From WTGU01 sp965242855 (lineage in GTDB: Bacteria > Pseudomonadota > Alphaproteobacteria > UBA828), in NCBI GenBank assembly GCA_965242855.1, contig OZ251509.1, forward strand, positions 3,038,001 to 3,102,000: 64,000 nt of DNA. Direction: 5' to 3'. The position numbers and the translations under genes are program-made. Under the pieces are notes generated by a model. The model saw only the letters and a list, made by a program, of their open reading frames with translations, was not told the origin of the DNA and ran no database searches. This document shows positions 16,281-24,398 of this stretch, piece by piece; position 1 is the stretch's first letter, and each line of letters opens with the position of its first letter.

Positions 16281-17851
16281 GCGCTCACTCCCTCCCGGTC
16301 TCCGACGTCGTCGTCCGGCGCGGCAGCCTCCGCATCATCCGGCTCGTCGTCGAACCAGTGAGCCCGCGCCGCCATGACGATGGCGTTGGCCTCCTCGATC
16401 GACGGCGCCGCGTCGCCGAGGATCTCGGCCAGCTCGTCGCCCGCGAGGTCGCCGAGGTCGTCCAGCGTCCGCACGCCGGCTTCGCCGAGCGCGACGAGCA
16501 TTTTCGGCCCCAGTCCCTCGACCGCGGCCACGTCGTCGCCGACGCCCAGTTCGATCCGGCGTTCGTTCAGCGCCTTGTTCACCGCCTCGACATGGGCCTT
16601 GGCCCGACGTATCAGCTCCACGGCCAGCTCTTCCCCGAAGCCTTCGATCGCGGCCAACTCGCCCGCCGGCACCTCGGTTATCTCTTCGACGTCCGCGAAC
16701 CCCTCGGTCACCAGCAGATGGGCGATCACCTCGTCCACGTCGAGGGCTTTCATGAACGCCTCGGAGCGCGTGCGGAACTCTTCCTGCCGCCGCTCGGACT
16801 CTTCATCCTCCGTCAGGATGTCGATATACCAACCCGTGAGATTGGAGGCCAAGCGCACGTTCTGCCCGCGCCGGCCGATCGCCAGCGAGAGCTGCTCGTC
16901 GGGCACGACCACCTCGATCCTCCGCGCCTCCTCGTCGAGCACGACCTTGGTGACCTCGGCGGGGGCCAAGGCGTTGACGATGAACGCCGCCGGGTCGGGC
17001 GACCACTGGATGATGTCGATTTTCTCTCCCTGAAGCTCGCCGACCACCGCCTGGACGCGGGAGCCGCGCATGCCGACGCAGGCACCGACCGGATCGATGC
17101 TGCTGTCGTTGGAATGGACGGCGATCTTGGCCCGGCTGCCGGGATCGCGGGCCACGGCGTCGATCTCGATGATGCCGTCGTAGATCTCCGGCACCTCCTG
17201 CGCGAACAGCTTGGACATGAATTTGGGATGGGTCCGCGACATGAATATCTGCGGCCCCCGCGGCTCGCGTCGCACATCGTAGATGTAGGCGCGCACGCGG
17301 TCGCCGTTGCGGAAGGATTCGCGCGGCAGCAGATCCTCGCGCCGGATCACCGCCTCCGCCCGGCCCAGATCGACCGTGAGCCCGCCGAAATCGGTCCGCT
17401 TGACGAGGCCGTTGGCGATCTCCTCCACCCGGTCCTTGTATTCCTCGTATTGCCGGGCGCGTTCGGCCTCGCGCACCTTCTGGACGATCACCTGCTTCGC
17501 GGTCTGCGCGGCGATCCGGCCGAAGTCGATCGGCGGCAGGGGATCGGTCACGATGTCGCCGATCTGCGCCGCGGGATTGCGCTCCTGCGCCTCGCTCAGG
17601 GTGATCTCGGTGTCCCCGTTCTCGACCGCCTCGACGACCTCGAGGTAGCGCATGAGCTTTATCTCGCCGGTCTCGCGATCGATATCGGTGCGGATGTCGT
17701 GCTCCTGGCCGTATTTCCGCTTGCCCGCGTGGGTGATCGCCTGTTCCATGGCCTCGATCACCAGCTCGCGCTCGATTCCCCTCTCCCTGGCGACCGCGTC
17801 CGCTACCTGGAGCATTTCGAAACGCGCGAGGCCCCCCGCTTCGCGATCCAT
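16277..17851 (-). CDS. nusA: Transcription termination/antitermination factor NusA
   Basis: This 524-residue protein binds RNA polymerase and nascent RNA. Domains in order: N-terminal domain (ERELVIEAMEQAI), S1, two KH domains (SIDPVGACVGMRGSRVQ and LAIGRRGQNVRLASNLTG), then C-terminal helix-hairpin-helix repeats (VIAHLLVTEGFADVEEI, VEGLGPKMLVALGEAGV). An acidic C-terminal tail ends in DDEPDDAEAAAPDDD. ATG at 17851 gives MDREAGGLARFEML, the usual start; GTG at 17860 is possible. It follows rimP directly. Confidence 0.97.
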   Translation of the reverse strand: MDREAGGLARFEMLQVADAVARERGIERELVIEAMEQAITHAGKRKYGQEHDIRTDIDRETGEIKLMRYLEVVEAVENGDTEITLSEAQERNPAAQIGDIVTDPLPPIDFGRIAAQTAKQVIVQKVREAERARQYEEYKDRVEEIANGLVKRTDFGGLTVDLGRAEAVIRREDLLPRESFRNGDRVRAYIYDVRREPRGPQIFMSRTHPKFMSKLFAQEVPEIYDGIIEIDAVARDPGSRAKIAVHSNDSSIDPVGACVGMRGSRVQAVVGELQGEKIDIIQWSPDPAAFIVNALAPAEVTKVVLDEEARRIEVVVPDEQLSLAIGRRGQNVRLASNLTGWYIDILTEDEESERRQEEFRTRSEAFMKALDVDEVIAHLLVTEGFADVEEITEVPAGELAAIEGFGEELAVELIRRAKAHVEAVNKALNERRIELGVGDDVAAVEGLGPKMLVALGEAGVRTLDDLGDLAGDELAEILGDAAPSIEEANAIVMAARAHWFDDEPDDAEAAAPDDDVGDREGVSA

Positions 17852-17856
17852 CGCCG

Positions 17857-18339
17857 TCACCTCCGCCCGGCGCCCGCCAGCAATTCCTCGGTGAGGGCGA
17901 GCTTGGCGTTGCGGATCGCCGCATAGGGGAGCGATACGTCCCGGTCGTCCACCGTCATGCGCACTTGTCCGTCGTCGGCGCCGAGAAGCCGGCCGCGGAA
18001 CCGGCGGCGTCCGTCCAGCGGCTCCGCCATCTCCACCTTGGCCTCGAATCCCGAAAAGCGGTCGAAGTCGCCGAGCCGCACCAGCGGACGATCGATGCCG
18101 GGCGAGCTGACCTCCAGCGCGTAGGCGCCGGCCGCAAACGCCTCGACCTCGAGGCGTGCCGAGACGGCGCGGCTGGCCGCCGCGCAATCCTCGACCGTCA
18201 ACACCCCTCGGTCGGACCGCTCGATCATCACCTGAAGCACCGGCCGCGCACCGCCGCCGAACCGGATGCGGACGGCGTCGTAGCCCAGCGCCGCGAGCAC
18301 CGGCGTGATGACCTGTTCGATCTTTCGTTCCGACTCCAC
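17857..18339 (-). CDS. rimP: Ribosome maturation factor RimP
   Basis: This ~160-residue protein is RimP, needed for 30S maturation and the usual first gene of the rimP-nusA-infB operon. Landmarks are KIEQVITPVLAALGYDAVRI, a VEDCAAASRAVSARLEVE block, ALEVSSPGIDRPLVR, and the C-terminal SH3-like LPYAAIRNAKLALT. The start is uncertain: GTG at 18339 puts KIEQVI a few residues in, as in relatives; TTG at 18357 or further upstream is also open. Confidence 0.92.
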   Translation of the reverse strand: MESERKIEQVITPVLAALGYDAVRIRFGGGARPVLQVMIERSDRGVLTVEDCAAASRAVSARLEVEAFAAGAYALEVSSPGIDRPLVRLGDFDRFSGFEAKVEMAEPLDGRRRFRGRLLGADDGQVRMTVDDRDVSLPYAAIRNAKLALTEELLAGAGRR

Positions 18340-18480
18340 GTCCCGACTCTTCGTCAAGCCGCGAGGCCCGGCGCGAAAATAAAATGGCGGGCGCCTGCCC
18401 ACCACGACGTTCACGCGCAAACCTCGGGCGTTCTCCGCGCCGCGCTCCTCATGCCCCGTCGAGGCGCGCGGCGGGCAAAG

Positions 18481-18508
18481 CCTATCGCGTTTCGCGCGGA
18501 TTCATCAA
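18481..18508 (-). promoter_or_regulatory. Possible promoter for the rimP-nusA-infB operon
   Basis: On the minus strand, TTGATG (18508-18503) is followed after 16 bases by GATAGG (18486-18481), a fair sigma-70-like pair. It lies about 140 bases upstream of rimP in the only sizeable non-coding gap before the operon. The -10 is a weak match. Confidence 0.3.
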
Positions 18509-18581
18509 GGTGTTTAATGCGGTTCCGCGTCCTCCTCGCGCCTGCAACACTGGGAAGCATATGCGCTTCCCCGGGCTGTTT

Positions 18582-19355
18582 TCACGGGCGGCGCGACGCC
18601 CCCGATCCTTCGCCTTCGGTTCCAGGGCGGCGGCGTTCATGTCGAATGCCGCGACGGCGGGGGCCTCCGGCGGCGCGGGCGAAGCGGAGGAAGACGGGCG
18701 CCCGGCCGGCGGCATGCGCCTTCCGTTCGTAGCGCGTCTCCGGCCAGTCGTCGGGGCGGTCGCGCCAGTCCCGGGCGGTCTCCGCGAGCCACGCGAACGC
18801 CCCGCTCGCCATGACGCATTGGAGCGTCCAGCGGACATAATCCGGCTCGTCGGAGGCCCAGCGGAACTCGGCGCCATCCTTCAGAATGCGGGCGAAAGCG
18901 GCGACCGTGCCGGCGTCGATCAGGCGGCGCTTATGGTGGCGTTTCTTGGGCCAGGGATCGGGAAACAACACGAACAGCCGGCCCACGCAGGCGTCGGGCA
19001 GCCGTTCGATCAGAAGCCGCGCGTCGTCGGGAAAGACGCGCATCCGGTCGGCGGTGCCGTCGGCCTCGAAATAGCCCAGGGCGCGGGCGACGCCTCCGAG
19101 AAACGGCTCGCAGCCGATGAAGCCGACGGCCGGGTTGGCGCGCGCCTGGTGTGCGAGGTGCTCGCCCGCGCCGAAGCCGATCTCGAGCCAGAGGTCGCGA
19201 ACCGGCCGCGGGAACAGGTTTTGGGGGCCGATCCGCGCGCCCTCCGGAAGCGCGAGCGCCAAACGGGGAAGCACCTGCTCGAGCAGCGCCCGCCGCGCCG
19301 GGCGAAGCCGGTGGCCTCGCCGGCGCCCGTGGACCCGGCGCCGACGATCCTCCAT
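18582..19355 (-). CDS. trmB: tRNA (guanine-N7-)-methyltransferase TrmB
   Basis: This 257-residue SAM-dependent enzyme methylates G46 of tRNA. The SAM-binding motif LWLEIGFGAGEHL and the family signature VLFPDPWPKKRHHKRR are clear, followed by FRWASDEPDYVRW and TRYERKA. About 30 Arg/Gly-rich residues extend past the conserved core. It starts 7 bases after the metK stop on the same strand, so the two are probably co-transcribed; metK makes the SAM that TrmB uses. Confidence 0.94.
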   Translation of the reverse strand: MEDRRRRVHGRRRGHRLRPARRALLEQVLPRLALALPEGARIGPQNLFPRPVRDLWLEIGFGAGEHLAHQARANPAVGFIGCEPFLGGVARALGYFEADGTADRMRVFPDDARLLIERLPDACVGRLFVLFPDPWPKKRHHKRRLIDAGTVAAFARILKDGAEFRWASDEPDYVRWTLQCVMASGAFAWLAETARDWRDRPDDWPETRYERKAHAAGRAPVFLRFARAAGGPRRRGIRHERRRPGTEGEGSGASRRP

Positions 19356-19362
19356 GGCACGG

Positions 19363-20532
19363 TCAGGAGAACGCCGAGCGGAGCGCGCCCGCGAGGTCGG
19401 TCTTCTCCCAGGAGAACCCGCCGTCGGCCTCCGGCGCCCGCCCGAAATGGCCGTATGCCGCCGTCCGGGCGAAAATCGGCCTAGCGAGCCCGAGATGCTC
19501 CCCGATGCCCCGCGGCGTCAGGTCCATGACCTCGCGCAGCACCGCGGCCAGCCGGGCCTCGTCGACCGCGCCCGTGCCGTGGGTATCGACATAGACGGCC
19601 AGCGGATGCGCGACGCCGATGGCGTAGGCGAACTGGATCGTGCAGCGCGAGGCGAGACCGGCGGCGACCACGTTCTTCGCCAGATAGCGCGCGGCGTAGG
19701 CCGCCGAGCGGTCGACCTTGGTGGGGTCCTTCCCCGAGAAGGCGCCGCCGCCATGGGGCGCCGCGCCGCCATAGGTATCGACGACGATCTTGCGCCCGGT
19801 AAGCCCGGCGTCGCCGTCCGGGCCGCCGATGACGAAGCGGCCGGTCGGGTTGACGTAGAATTCGTCCTCGCCGCACATCCAGCCGTCGGGCAGAGCCTCG
19901 ACGACGTGCGGGCGCACGATGGCGCGGACGTCCTCCTGGGTGAGATCGGGAGCGTGCTGGGTCGACACGACGACGGAGGCAGCTCGCACCGGCGCGCCGT
20001 CTTCGTATTGCAGGGTGACTTGGCTCTTGGAGTCGGGGCCCAGGCCGGGTTCGGTACCGGCGTGCCGGGCCCGGGCCAGCGACGCCAGGATCGCGTGCGC
20101 GTAATGCAGGGGCGCCGGCATGAGGGCGTCGGTCTCGCGGCAGGCGTAGCCGAACATGATGCCCTGATCGCCCGCGCCCTGGTCCTTGTTGCCCGCCCGG
20201 TCCACTCCCTGGGCGATGTCGGTGGACTGGGCGTGGACGTGGACGGCGACATCGGCCTTGGCCCAATGGAAGCCGTCCTGCTCGTAACCGATCTCGCGGA
20301 TGCAGGCGCGGGCGACCTCCTCCAGCGTGCCGGCGTCGATCGATTCGGGCCCCCGCACCTCGCCGGCCAGCACCACGCGGTTGGTGGTGGCCAAGGTCTC
20401 GCAGGCGACGCGGGATGCCGGATCGCGCGCCAGATAGGTATCGACCACCGCGTCGGAAATCCGGTCGCACAACTTGTCCGGATGCCCCTCGGACACCGAC
20501 TCGCTGGTGAAGAGATAGTCGCGTCGGCTCAC
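19363..20532 (-). CDS. metK: S-adenosylmethionine synthetase
   Basis: This 389-residue enzyme makes SAM from methionine and ATP. Conserved blocks: FTSESVSEGHPDKLCDRISD, GAGDQGIMFGYACRETDALM, the P-loop-like GGGAFSGKDPTKVDRSAAY, and ASRCTIQFAYAIGVA. The start is GTG at 20532, directly before SRRDYLFTSESV. The leader contains a strong G/C stem-loop within 50 bases of the start (20537-20575), whose outer arm overlaps the likely ribosome binding site. It is the first gene of a metK-trmB pair. Confidence 0.96.
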   Translation of the reverse strand: MSRRDYLFTSESVSEGHPDKLCDRISDAVVDTYLARDPASRVACETLATTNRVVLAGEVRGPESIDAGTLEEVARACIREIGYEQDGFHWAKADVAVHVHAQSTDIAQGVDRAGNKDQGAGDQGIMFGYACRETDALMPAPLHYAHAILASLARARHAGTEPGLGPDSKSQVTLQYEDGAPVRAASVVVSTQHAPDLTQEDVRAIVRPHVVEALPDGWMCGEDEFYVNPTGRFVIGGPDGDAGLTGRKIVVDTYGGAAPHGGGAFSGKDPTKVDRSAAYAARYLAKNVVAAGLASRCTIQFAYAIGVAHPLAVYVDTHGTGAVDEARLAAVLREVMDLTPRGIGEHLGLARPIFARTAAYGHFGRAPEADGGFSWEKTDLAGALRSAFS

Positions 20533-20536
20533 GTTT

Positions 20537-20575
20537 CCGCCCCGTTTTCAGACGGCGGCCCACGCCGCCGGGCGG
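20537..20575 (-). promoter_or_regulatory. Structured RNA leader just upstream of metK
   Basis: On the minus strand the leader folds into a 7-bp stem (20570-20564 with 20559-20553, loop GTGG) flanked by an outer 5-bp stem (20575-20571 with 20541-20537) and an A-rich internal segment. The outer 3' arm contains the G-rich stretch next to the GTG start, so pairing could hide the ribosome binding site. It does not match any SAM riboswitch consensus I can recall. Confidence 0.4.
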
Positions 20576-20732
20576 GGTTTTCGCAACCATCGCCGGCACC
20601 GTCAAGGGCGCCTCCGATCCGGTGCGCCTGCTTCGCGCTTGAGGGCGGAGGCGGCGCGTGCCACTATTCGCCCGCTTGGAGCCGACGGCGTGCCCCGGGC
20701 TGCTGGCCCGGACTCGCGGAGGAGGGGGATCG

Positions 20733-21128
20733 ATGGATCGGCCGAGAGTCGTCGTCGATCAGGCCCATCTCGACTGGGAAGGGTGGAGCGATGGCGGCGT
20801 CGCCGCCAGGAGCGCGATCCGCTGGAAGCTGCTGATCGCCGGCGAACGCACGGAGAGCCGCGGCCTCGTCACCGGCATCGCCGAGATCGCGCCCGGCGAG
20901 CGGCTCCCTCTGCACCACCACGAGCCGGACGAGACCTACTACATCGTCGGTGGCACCGGGCGCCTGGAGATCGACGGCCAGACGTCGGAGGTGGGGCCCG
21001 GATGCGCGGTCTATATCCCCTCCAACGCCAAGCATGCCCTGCAATGCACCGGCAAGGAGCCCCTCGTCCTGGTGTTTTCCTTCCCGCGGGACCGCTTCGA
21101 CCAGGTTCATTACCGGTTCGACGAGTAG
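20733..21128 (+). CDS. Cupin domain protein
   Basis: This 131-residue single-domain cupin has both conserved motifs: LHHHEPDETYYIVGGTGRLEIDG (three metal-binding His and a Glu) and GPGCAVYIPSNAKHALQ with the last His. Small cupins like this bind Fe, Mn or Ni and act as dioxygenases, isomerases or ligand sensors. ATG at 20733 is preceded by GGAGGGGG. It lies 35 bases upstream of a Rieske oxygenase gene on the same strand and is likely part of that catabolic unit. Function is not deducible further. Confidence 0.85.
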   Translation: MDRPRVVVDQAHLDWEGWSDGGVAARSAIRWKLLIAGERTESRGLVTGIAEIAPGERLPLHHHEPDETYYIVGGTGRLEIDGQTSEVGPGCAVYIPSNAKHALQCTGKEPLVLVFSFPRDRFDQVHYRFDE

Positions 21129-21163
21129 CGCCCCGCGACGACCGTCAAGACGGAGGTATCGCC

Positions 21164-22270
21164 ATGGCCCGCGCGACGCGATCGACCGAAGACCCGAACG
21201 CCGCAGACCCGAACGCCGCGGTCGACGCGCCCATGCGGGCGGGCACCGTATGGACCATGCCCGCGCGGTGGTACGGCGATCCGGACATCCACCGGGCGGA
21301 AAGGGAGCGCATCTTCTCCCGGCAATGGCTCTGGGTCGGCCGTGAGGAGACGGTGGCCGAGCCCGGCCACTACCTGACGGCCGCGCCCGCTGGCTTCCCC
21401 CTCTTCGTGCGCCGCGGCGAGGACGGCATACTCCGGGGCTTCCACAACGTTTGCCGGCATCGGGCCTCCATGCTGCTGACGGAGCCGAACGGGCGGTGCG
21501 ACACCATCGAGTGCCCCTATCACGGATGGCGCTACCGCTCGGACGGCGCGCTCGATCATGTCCCGCCCTTCGGCGCGGCGACGGACTTCCCGAAGGACGC
21601 GCTCTCGCTGTTCCCGATCTCCGTGGAGACCTGGAAGGGCCTCGTCTTCGTCTGCCTGGATCGCGCGGCTCCGCCGCTGGCCGCGTGGCTCGGGCCCGTC
21701 GCCCGATCGATCGATCGGGCCGCGCCGGCGCGGATCGTCTTCGACCGGGAGGCGGAGTTCCTCGTGGAGTGCAACTGGAAGACCTATGTCGACAACTACC
21801 AGGAGGGCTACCACATCCCGCCGCTCCACCCGGGGCTGAACCGGGACCTCGACTGGAAGCGCTACCGCGTGATCAACGACGAAGGCGGCAGCACGCACGA
21901 GGCGCCGGCGAAGAAGCGCTCGGCGCATCCGGGCGTCTTCGGCTGGCGCTTTCCCAACTTCGCCTTCAGCTCCTACGCCGAGGGGCTTTCGTTCCTGCGG
22001 ATGGAGCCCGTGGGGCCCGCGCAGACGCGCATCGTCTATCACTTCTACCGGCCGAGCGACGTCAGCGCCGCGGATTTCCAGCCGATGGTCGACTATGGAA
22101 TCCAGATATCGGAAGAGGACCAGTGGATCGTGCCGCTCATCCAGCGGAACCTCGACGCCGGCGTTTACGAGCGGGGACCGCTGAGCCCACGGTACGAAAA
22201 CGGCGTGTTCCACTTCCACGAGATGGTGCGTGCCGCGCTCGGCGCCGACGGCCGCGCGGGCGCCGGATGA
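21164..22270 (+). CDS. Rieske 2Fe-2S ring-hydroxylating-type oxygenase, alpha subunit (choline monooxygenase/betaine demethylase-like)
   Basis: This 368-residue protein is a Rieske non-haem iron oxygenase. The Rieske cluster ligands are CRH (VCRHRAS) and CPYHGW; the mononuclear iron site is in NWKTYVDNYQEGYHIPPLHP, where the two His are separated by four residues. The VDNYQEGYH arrangement resembles choline monooxygenase and betaine or stachydrine demethylases. The adjacent betaine-type ABC transporter fits a quaternary-ammonium substrate. ATG at 21164 has GGAGG upstream. No reductase partner is adjacent, so electrons must come from a gene elsewhere. The substrate is inferred from context. 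Confidence 0.85.
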   Translation: MARATRSTEDPNAADPNAAVDAPMRAGTVWTMPARWYGDPDIHRAERERIFSRQWLWVGREETVAEPGHYLTAAPAGFPLFVRRGEDGILRGFHNVCRHRASMLLTEPNGRCDTIECPYHGWRYRSDGALDHVPPFGAATDFPKDALSLFPISVETWKGLVFVCLDRAAPPLAAWLGPVARSIDRAAPARIVFDREAEFLVECNWKTYVDNYQEGYHIPPLHPGLNRDLDWKRYRVINDEGGSTHEAPAKKRSAHPGVFGWRFPNFAFSSYAEGLSFLRMEPVGPAQTRIVYHFYRPSDVSAADFQPMVDYGIQISEEDQWIVPLIQRNLDAGVYERGPLSPRYENGVFHFHEMVRAALGADGRAGAG

Positions 22271-22300
22271 CGCCGCCGCGGGTGGGCGTTCCCGAAGGGG

Positions 22301-22329
22301 TTGGCTAATCGTCGGGCAACGCTTAGTAT
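22301..22329 (+). promoter_or_regulatory. Sigma-70-like promoter of the betaine ABC operon
   Basis: TTGGCT (22301-22306) and TAGTAT (22324-22329) are separated by 17 bases, about 85 bases upstream of the binding-protein start. This is a good match for an intergenic promoter and suggests the transporter genes can be transcribed apart from the Rieske gene. Confidence 0.5.
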
Positions 22330-22414
22330 GGTGGATGGGGTTCGCCGTCCTGGAGGACCCGAAGGGAGAAACGCCGCAGCCGGACGGATGCGGCACGAGA
22401 AGGGGGACGGTTCG

Positions 22415-23416
22415 ATGGCGAGAATACCGATTTCGTTCGTGGCGGCGCTCGCGCTGCTCGGTGCCGTGGGCCTTGCGCAAAGCGCCGACGCGGCCTGCGG
22501 CAAGGTGACCATCGCGGAGATGAATTGGGACTCGGCGAGGGTGGCGACGCACGTTCAGGACATCATCCTCACGCAAGGATACGGCTGCGAGACGGAGGTG
22601 GTGCCCGGCGACACGGTGCCCACCGTCACGTCCATGACCGAGAAGAATGAACCCGACATCGCGCCCGAGATCTGGATCAACTCGGCGCGCAAGGTGATCG
22701 AGGAGGCGGTGGCGGAAGGCCGCCTCAAGATCGCCGGCGAGATCCTGTCGGACGGCGGAGAGGAAGGCTGGTGGGTTCCGGACTACGTGGTGAAGGACAA
22801 TCCGGATCTGACCACCCTCCAGGCCGTGCTCCAGAAGCCCGACCTGTTCCCGGACAAGGAGGAGCCGGGCAAAGGTCGCTTCTACACCTGCCCCTCGGGC
22901 TGGGCCTGCGAAATCGTCAACGCCAATCTCTACAAGGCATACGGCCTGGACGAAGCCGGCTTCACGCTCTTCAACCCCGGCTCCGGCGAGGGGCTGGCGG
23001 GGGCGATCACCAGCGCCTACGAGCGCGGGCAGCCGATCTTCGCCTATTACTGGGCGCCCACGTCGCTGCTCGGCAAATACCCGATGGTCAAGCTGGGCGG
23101 CATGACCCACGATCCGGAAACCTGGGCGTGCGTGATCGACAAGGACTGCGCCGAGCCGATGCCGAACATGTATCCCAAATCGGCCGTCTATACGGTCGTC
23201 ACGAGCAGCTTCGCGGAGCAGGCGCCGGAGGCTTACGAATTCGTCTCCAAGGTCTCCTGGCCGAACGCGCTCGTGGGTCAGGTCCTGGCCTGGATGGAGG
23301 ACAACCAGGCGACCGGGCGGGAAGGTGCGGAATACTTCCTGAAGAACAACGAGGACGTCTGGAGCGCCTGGGTGTCGGCGGACGTCGCGGAGAAGGTCAA
23401 TAAGAGCCTGAAGTAA
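22415..23416 (+). CDS. Glycine betaine/proline betaine ABC transporter, substrate-binding protein
   Basis: This 333-residue periplasmic binding protein has a signal peptide (MARIPISFVAALALLGAVGLAQSADA) and the OpuAC/ProX fold: KVTIAEMNWDSARVATHVQDIIL at the N-terminus and PIFAYYWAPTSLLGKYPMV further on. Members bind quaternary ammonium compounds in an aromatic box, and many Trp and Tyr are present here. The start is the ATG before ARIPISF. It heads a binding protein-permease-ATPase operon next to a Rieske oxygenase, so catabolic uptake of a betaine is more likely than osmoprotection alone. Confidence 0.9.
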   Translation: MARIPISFVAALALLGAVGLAQSADAACGKVTIAEMNWDSARVATHVQDIILTQGYGCETEVVPGDTVPTVTSMTEKNEPDIAPEIWINSARKVIEEAVAEGRLKIAGEILSDGGEEGWWVPDYVVKDNPDLTTLQAVLQKPDLFPDKEEPGKGRFYTCPSGWACEIVNANLYKAYGLDEAGFTLFNPGSGEGLAGAITSAYERGQPIFAYYWAPTSLLGKYPMVKLGGMTHDPETWACVIDKDCAEPMPNMYPKSAVYTVVTSSFAEQAPEAYEFVSKVSWPNALVGQVLAWMEDNQATGREGAEYFLKNNEDVWSAWVSADVAEKVNKSLK

Positions 23417-23424
23417 CCGGCCGG

Positions 23425-23456
23425 AGGGCGGCGCGCGTCTCGGTTCGCGCCGCCCT
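23425..23456 (+). terminator. 11-bp hairpin between binding-protein and permease genes
   Basis: AGGGCGGCGCG (23425-23435) pairs perfectly with 23446-23456 around a 10-base loop. It begins 9 bases past the binding-protein stop and has no T-run. In ABC operons such a hairpin usually protects the 3' end of the binding-protein message and attenuates the permease genes. Confidence 0.6.
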
Positions 23457-23512
23457 TCCCACCGGCCCGCCCCGCGGCCCGCGCGCGCTTCGGCAGTATA
23501 AGGGGAATCCGC

Positions 23513-24394
23513 GTGCCCGACTGGATCCAGAATTTCCCGACTCTCGACGTGGCAGCGCTGCGCGCGCTCCAGAAATCGATCGACGCGGCCTACCGATCGT
23601 TTTCGCGGAATTACGGCGACGCGATCGAGAGCGTCTTCGATCCGCTGCTCTACATCCTCATCCAGTTCGAATGGATCCTCCTCAACGCGCCCTGGTGGGT
23701 GGTGATCGCCGTCATCGCCGGAGCGTGCTTCGCGGTAAGCCGGCGCCCACTGCTGACCTTCGCCGTCATCGCGGCGTTCTTCGTGATCGGCTATCTCGGC
23801 ATGTGGGACAACACGATGCGCACGCTGGCGATCATCTTCGTCTCCACGATCATCGCCATCGCTATCGGCCTCCCGATCGGGATCGCCATGGCCCGCTCGA
23901 ACCGGGTGCAGGCGGCCGTGATGCCGGTTCTCGACGTGATGCAGACGATGCCGGTCTTCGTCTATCTGATCCCGGTGGTGATGCTGTTCGGCCTCGGCAA
24001 GGTGCCGGGCCTCATCGCCGTGGTGATCTACGCCGTGCCGCCGGTCATCCGGCTCACCAATCTCGGCATTCGGCTGGTGGACAAGGAGGCCCTGGAAGCC
24101 GCCGATGCCTTCGGCGCCAACAACTGGCGGCGGCTCTTCGGGGTGCAATTGCCGCTGGCGCTTCCCAACATCATGGCCGGCGTCAACCAGACCATCATGA
24201 TGGCCCTGTCGATGGTGGTCATCGCTTCCATGATCGGCGTCAAGGGCCTGGGCCAGCCCGTGCTCCAGGCCGTCACCAACCAGTATTTCGCGCTCGGCCT
24301 GTTCAACGGCGCCGCCGTCGTCGGGCTGGCGGTCGTGTTCGACAGGATCACGCAGAGCTATGGCCGGCGCGTGCAGGCCAAGCGCCAGGGGTAG
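23513..24394 (+). CDS. Glycine betaine/proline betaine ABC transporter, permease
   Basis: This 293-residue ProW/OpuAB-type permease has several hydrophobic segments from about residue 45 onward and the EAA loop EAADAFGANNWRRLFGVQLPLALPNI, which docks to the ATPase. NQTIMMALSMVVIASMIGVKGLG is a strong family signature. Start is GTG at 23513. It ends 4 bases before the ATPase gene begins. Confidence 0.93.
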   Translation: MPDWIQNFPTLDVAALRALQKSIDAAYRSFSRNYGDAIESVFDPLLYILIQFEWILLNAPWWVVIAVIAGACFAVSRRPLLTFAVIAAFFVIGYLGMWDNTMRTLAIIFVSTIIAIAIGLPIGIAMARSNRVQAAVMPVLDVMQTMPVFVYLIPVVMLFGLGKVPGLIAVVIYAVPPVIRLTNLGIRLVDKEALEAADAFGANNWRRLFGVQLPLALPNIMAGVNQTIMMALSMVVIASMIGVKGLGQPVLQAVTNQYFALGLFNGAAVVGLAVVFDRITQSYGRRVQAKRQG

Positions 24395-24398
24395 CCCG

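Noticed and set aside
20533..20600. A known SAM-II or SAM/SAH riboswitch before metK
   Set aside because: The conserved cores of those classes are not present; only generic stems were seen, so it is kept as a candidate structure only.
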